A stretch of DNA of 64,000 bases from JACMLX01 sp031374935 (GTDB taxonomy: Bacteria; Gemmatimonadota; Gemmatimonadetes; Gemmatimonadales; Gemmatimonadaceae). Below, piece by piece: positions 63,901 to 64,000 of this stretch. Location: the NCBI GenBank assembly GCA_031374935.1, contig JANMHB010000093.1, positions 62,001 through 126,000 of the forward strand, in the 5' to 3' direction. The position numbers and the translations under genes were made by a program. Under the pieces are notes generated by a model. The model saw nothing but the letters and a program-made list of their open reading frames with translations, did not search any database and was not told the DNA's origin. Position 1 is the stretch's first letter; every line of letters starts with the position of its first letter.

Positions 63901-64000
63901 TCAGGGCGGCGGTGGCGCCCGTTCGTCGTCTGGACGCGGCGATCGTGGCCCATCCGGCGGACTACCGCGATCATCGTTACCGCGCCCGCGCCCCGGTCCA
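63901..64000 (-). CDS. C-terminal tail of a minus-strand gene, cut by window end
   Basis: A minus-strand frame enters from the window edge and stops at TGA (63903-63901). It reads as a Gly/Arg/Asp/Pro-rich tail (GRGNDDRGSPPDGPRS, then RPDDERAPPPP). Such low-complexity tails are common at the ends of envelope or DNA-binding proteins, but no family can be named. It is convergent with the peptidase gene (15-base gap). Confidence 0.35.
   Translation of the reverse strand, partial: GPGRGRGNDDRGSPPDGPRSPRPDDERAPPPP

Overview
The window is GC-rich, gene-dense chromosomal DNA with no rRNA, tRNA, phage, CRISPR or intact insertion sequence that I could see. It carries MacB/FtsX-type duplicated permeases, a secreted S9 peptidase fused to TPR repeats, a Bacteroidetes-style TonB receptor with a carboxypeptidase-like plug region, a PEP-CTERM protein and an HME-type RND efflux operon. 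Together these suggest a Gram-negative soil or sediment bacterium of the Gemmatimonadota (Acidobacteriota is the alternative). This is inferred from gene content, not from a marker gene.

Layout. (1) 1-3.6 kb: the 3' part of a YbaL/KefC-type antiporter, convergent with a molybdopterin oxidoreductase. (2) 3.8-11.7 kb: a two-component system (response regulator, then histidine kinase) directly followed by an outer membrane factor, a lipoprotein adaptor and a CzcA-type pump, all overlapping or nearly so. This reads as one self-regulated metal-efflux unit. (3) 11.75-12.3 kb: an FKBP lipoprotein. (4) 12.6-24.1 kb: a biosynthetic and export operon with a Wzm/Wzt-like ABC exporter, two C-A-T NRPS proteins each starting with a TubC-type docking domain, two non-classical alpha/beta hydrolases and an Sfp-type phosphopantetheinyl transferase. 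The first A domain has a glycine-like pocket. The second has lost its catalytic lysine and looks unable to adenylate. (5) 24.2-25.6 kb: a lipoprotein and a CHRD-domain PEP-CTERM protein. (6) 25.8-31.7 kb: a locus I do not recognise. Four overlapping minus-strand genes encode small beta-rich proteins. They face a small beta-rich protein and a geranylgeranyl-reductase-like flavoenzyme, with an isoprenyl diphosphate synthase and a phasin-like protein at the far end. This is my best candidate for an undescribed system. (7) 31.9-41.1 kb: an SBP56-like propeller lipoprotein, a DUF4256 protein, a TonB receptor, and an ABC ATPase, adaptor and duplicated permease set.

(8) 41.4-44.4 kb: a three-gene overlapping operon (GT-C glycosyltransferase, HAD phosphatase, UbiA/DPPR-synthase-like enzyme) consistent with making and using a polyprenyl-phosphate pentose donor. 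(9) 44.6-60.6 kb: an accessory stretch with many solitary genes and four decayed ones: an aac(6')-like remnant, a photolyase C-terminal remnant, a low-affinity iron permease split by an in-frame stop, and a flavin reductase with an internal deletion. Intact genes here include a TetR regulator with a perfect operator palindrome, a minimal copper amine oxidase with a partner, an AI-2E-type permease, GlsB, Ku and LigD (NHEJ), a ferritin-like protein behind an attenuator-like leader, a PQQ-type glucose/sorbosone dehydrogenase, a lipoprotein hydrolase and LspA. (10) 60.8-63.9 kb: the S9 peptidase-TPR protein, then the tail of a minus-strand gene cut by the window end.

Start codons were often moved inward from the longest open frame on the basis of signal peptides, conserved N-termini, overlaps and Shine-Dalgarno (SD) sites. 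All family assignments are from reading motifs by eye. No database search was run.
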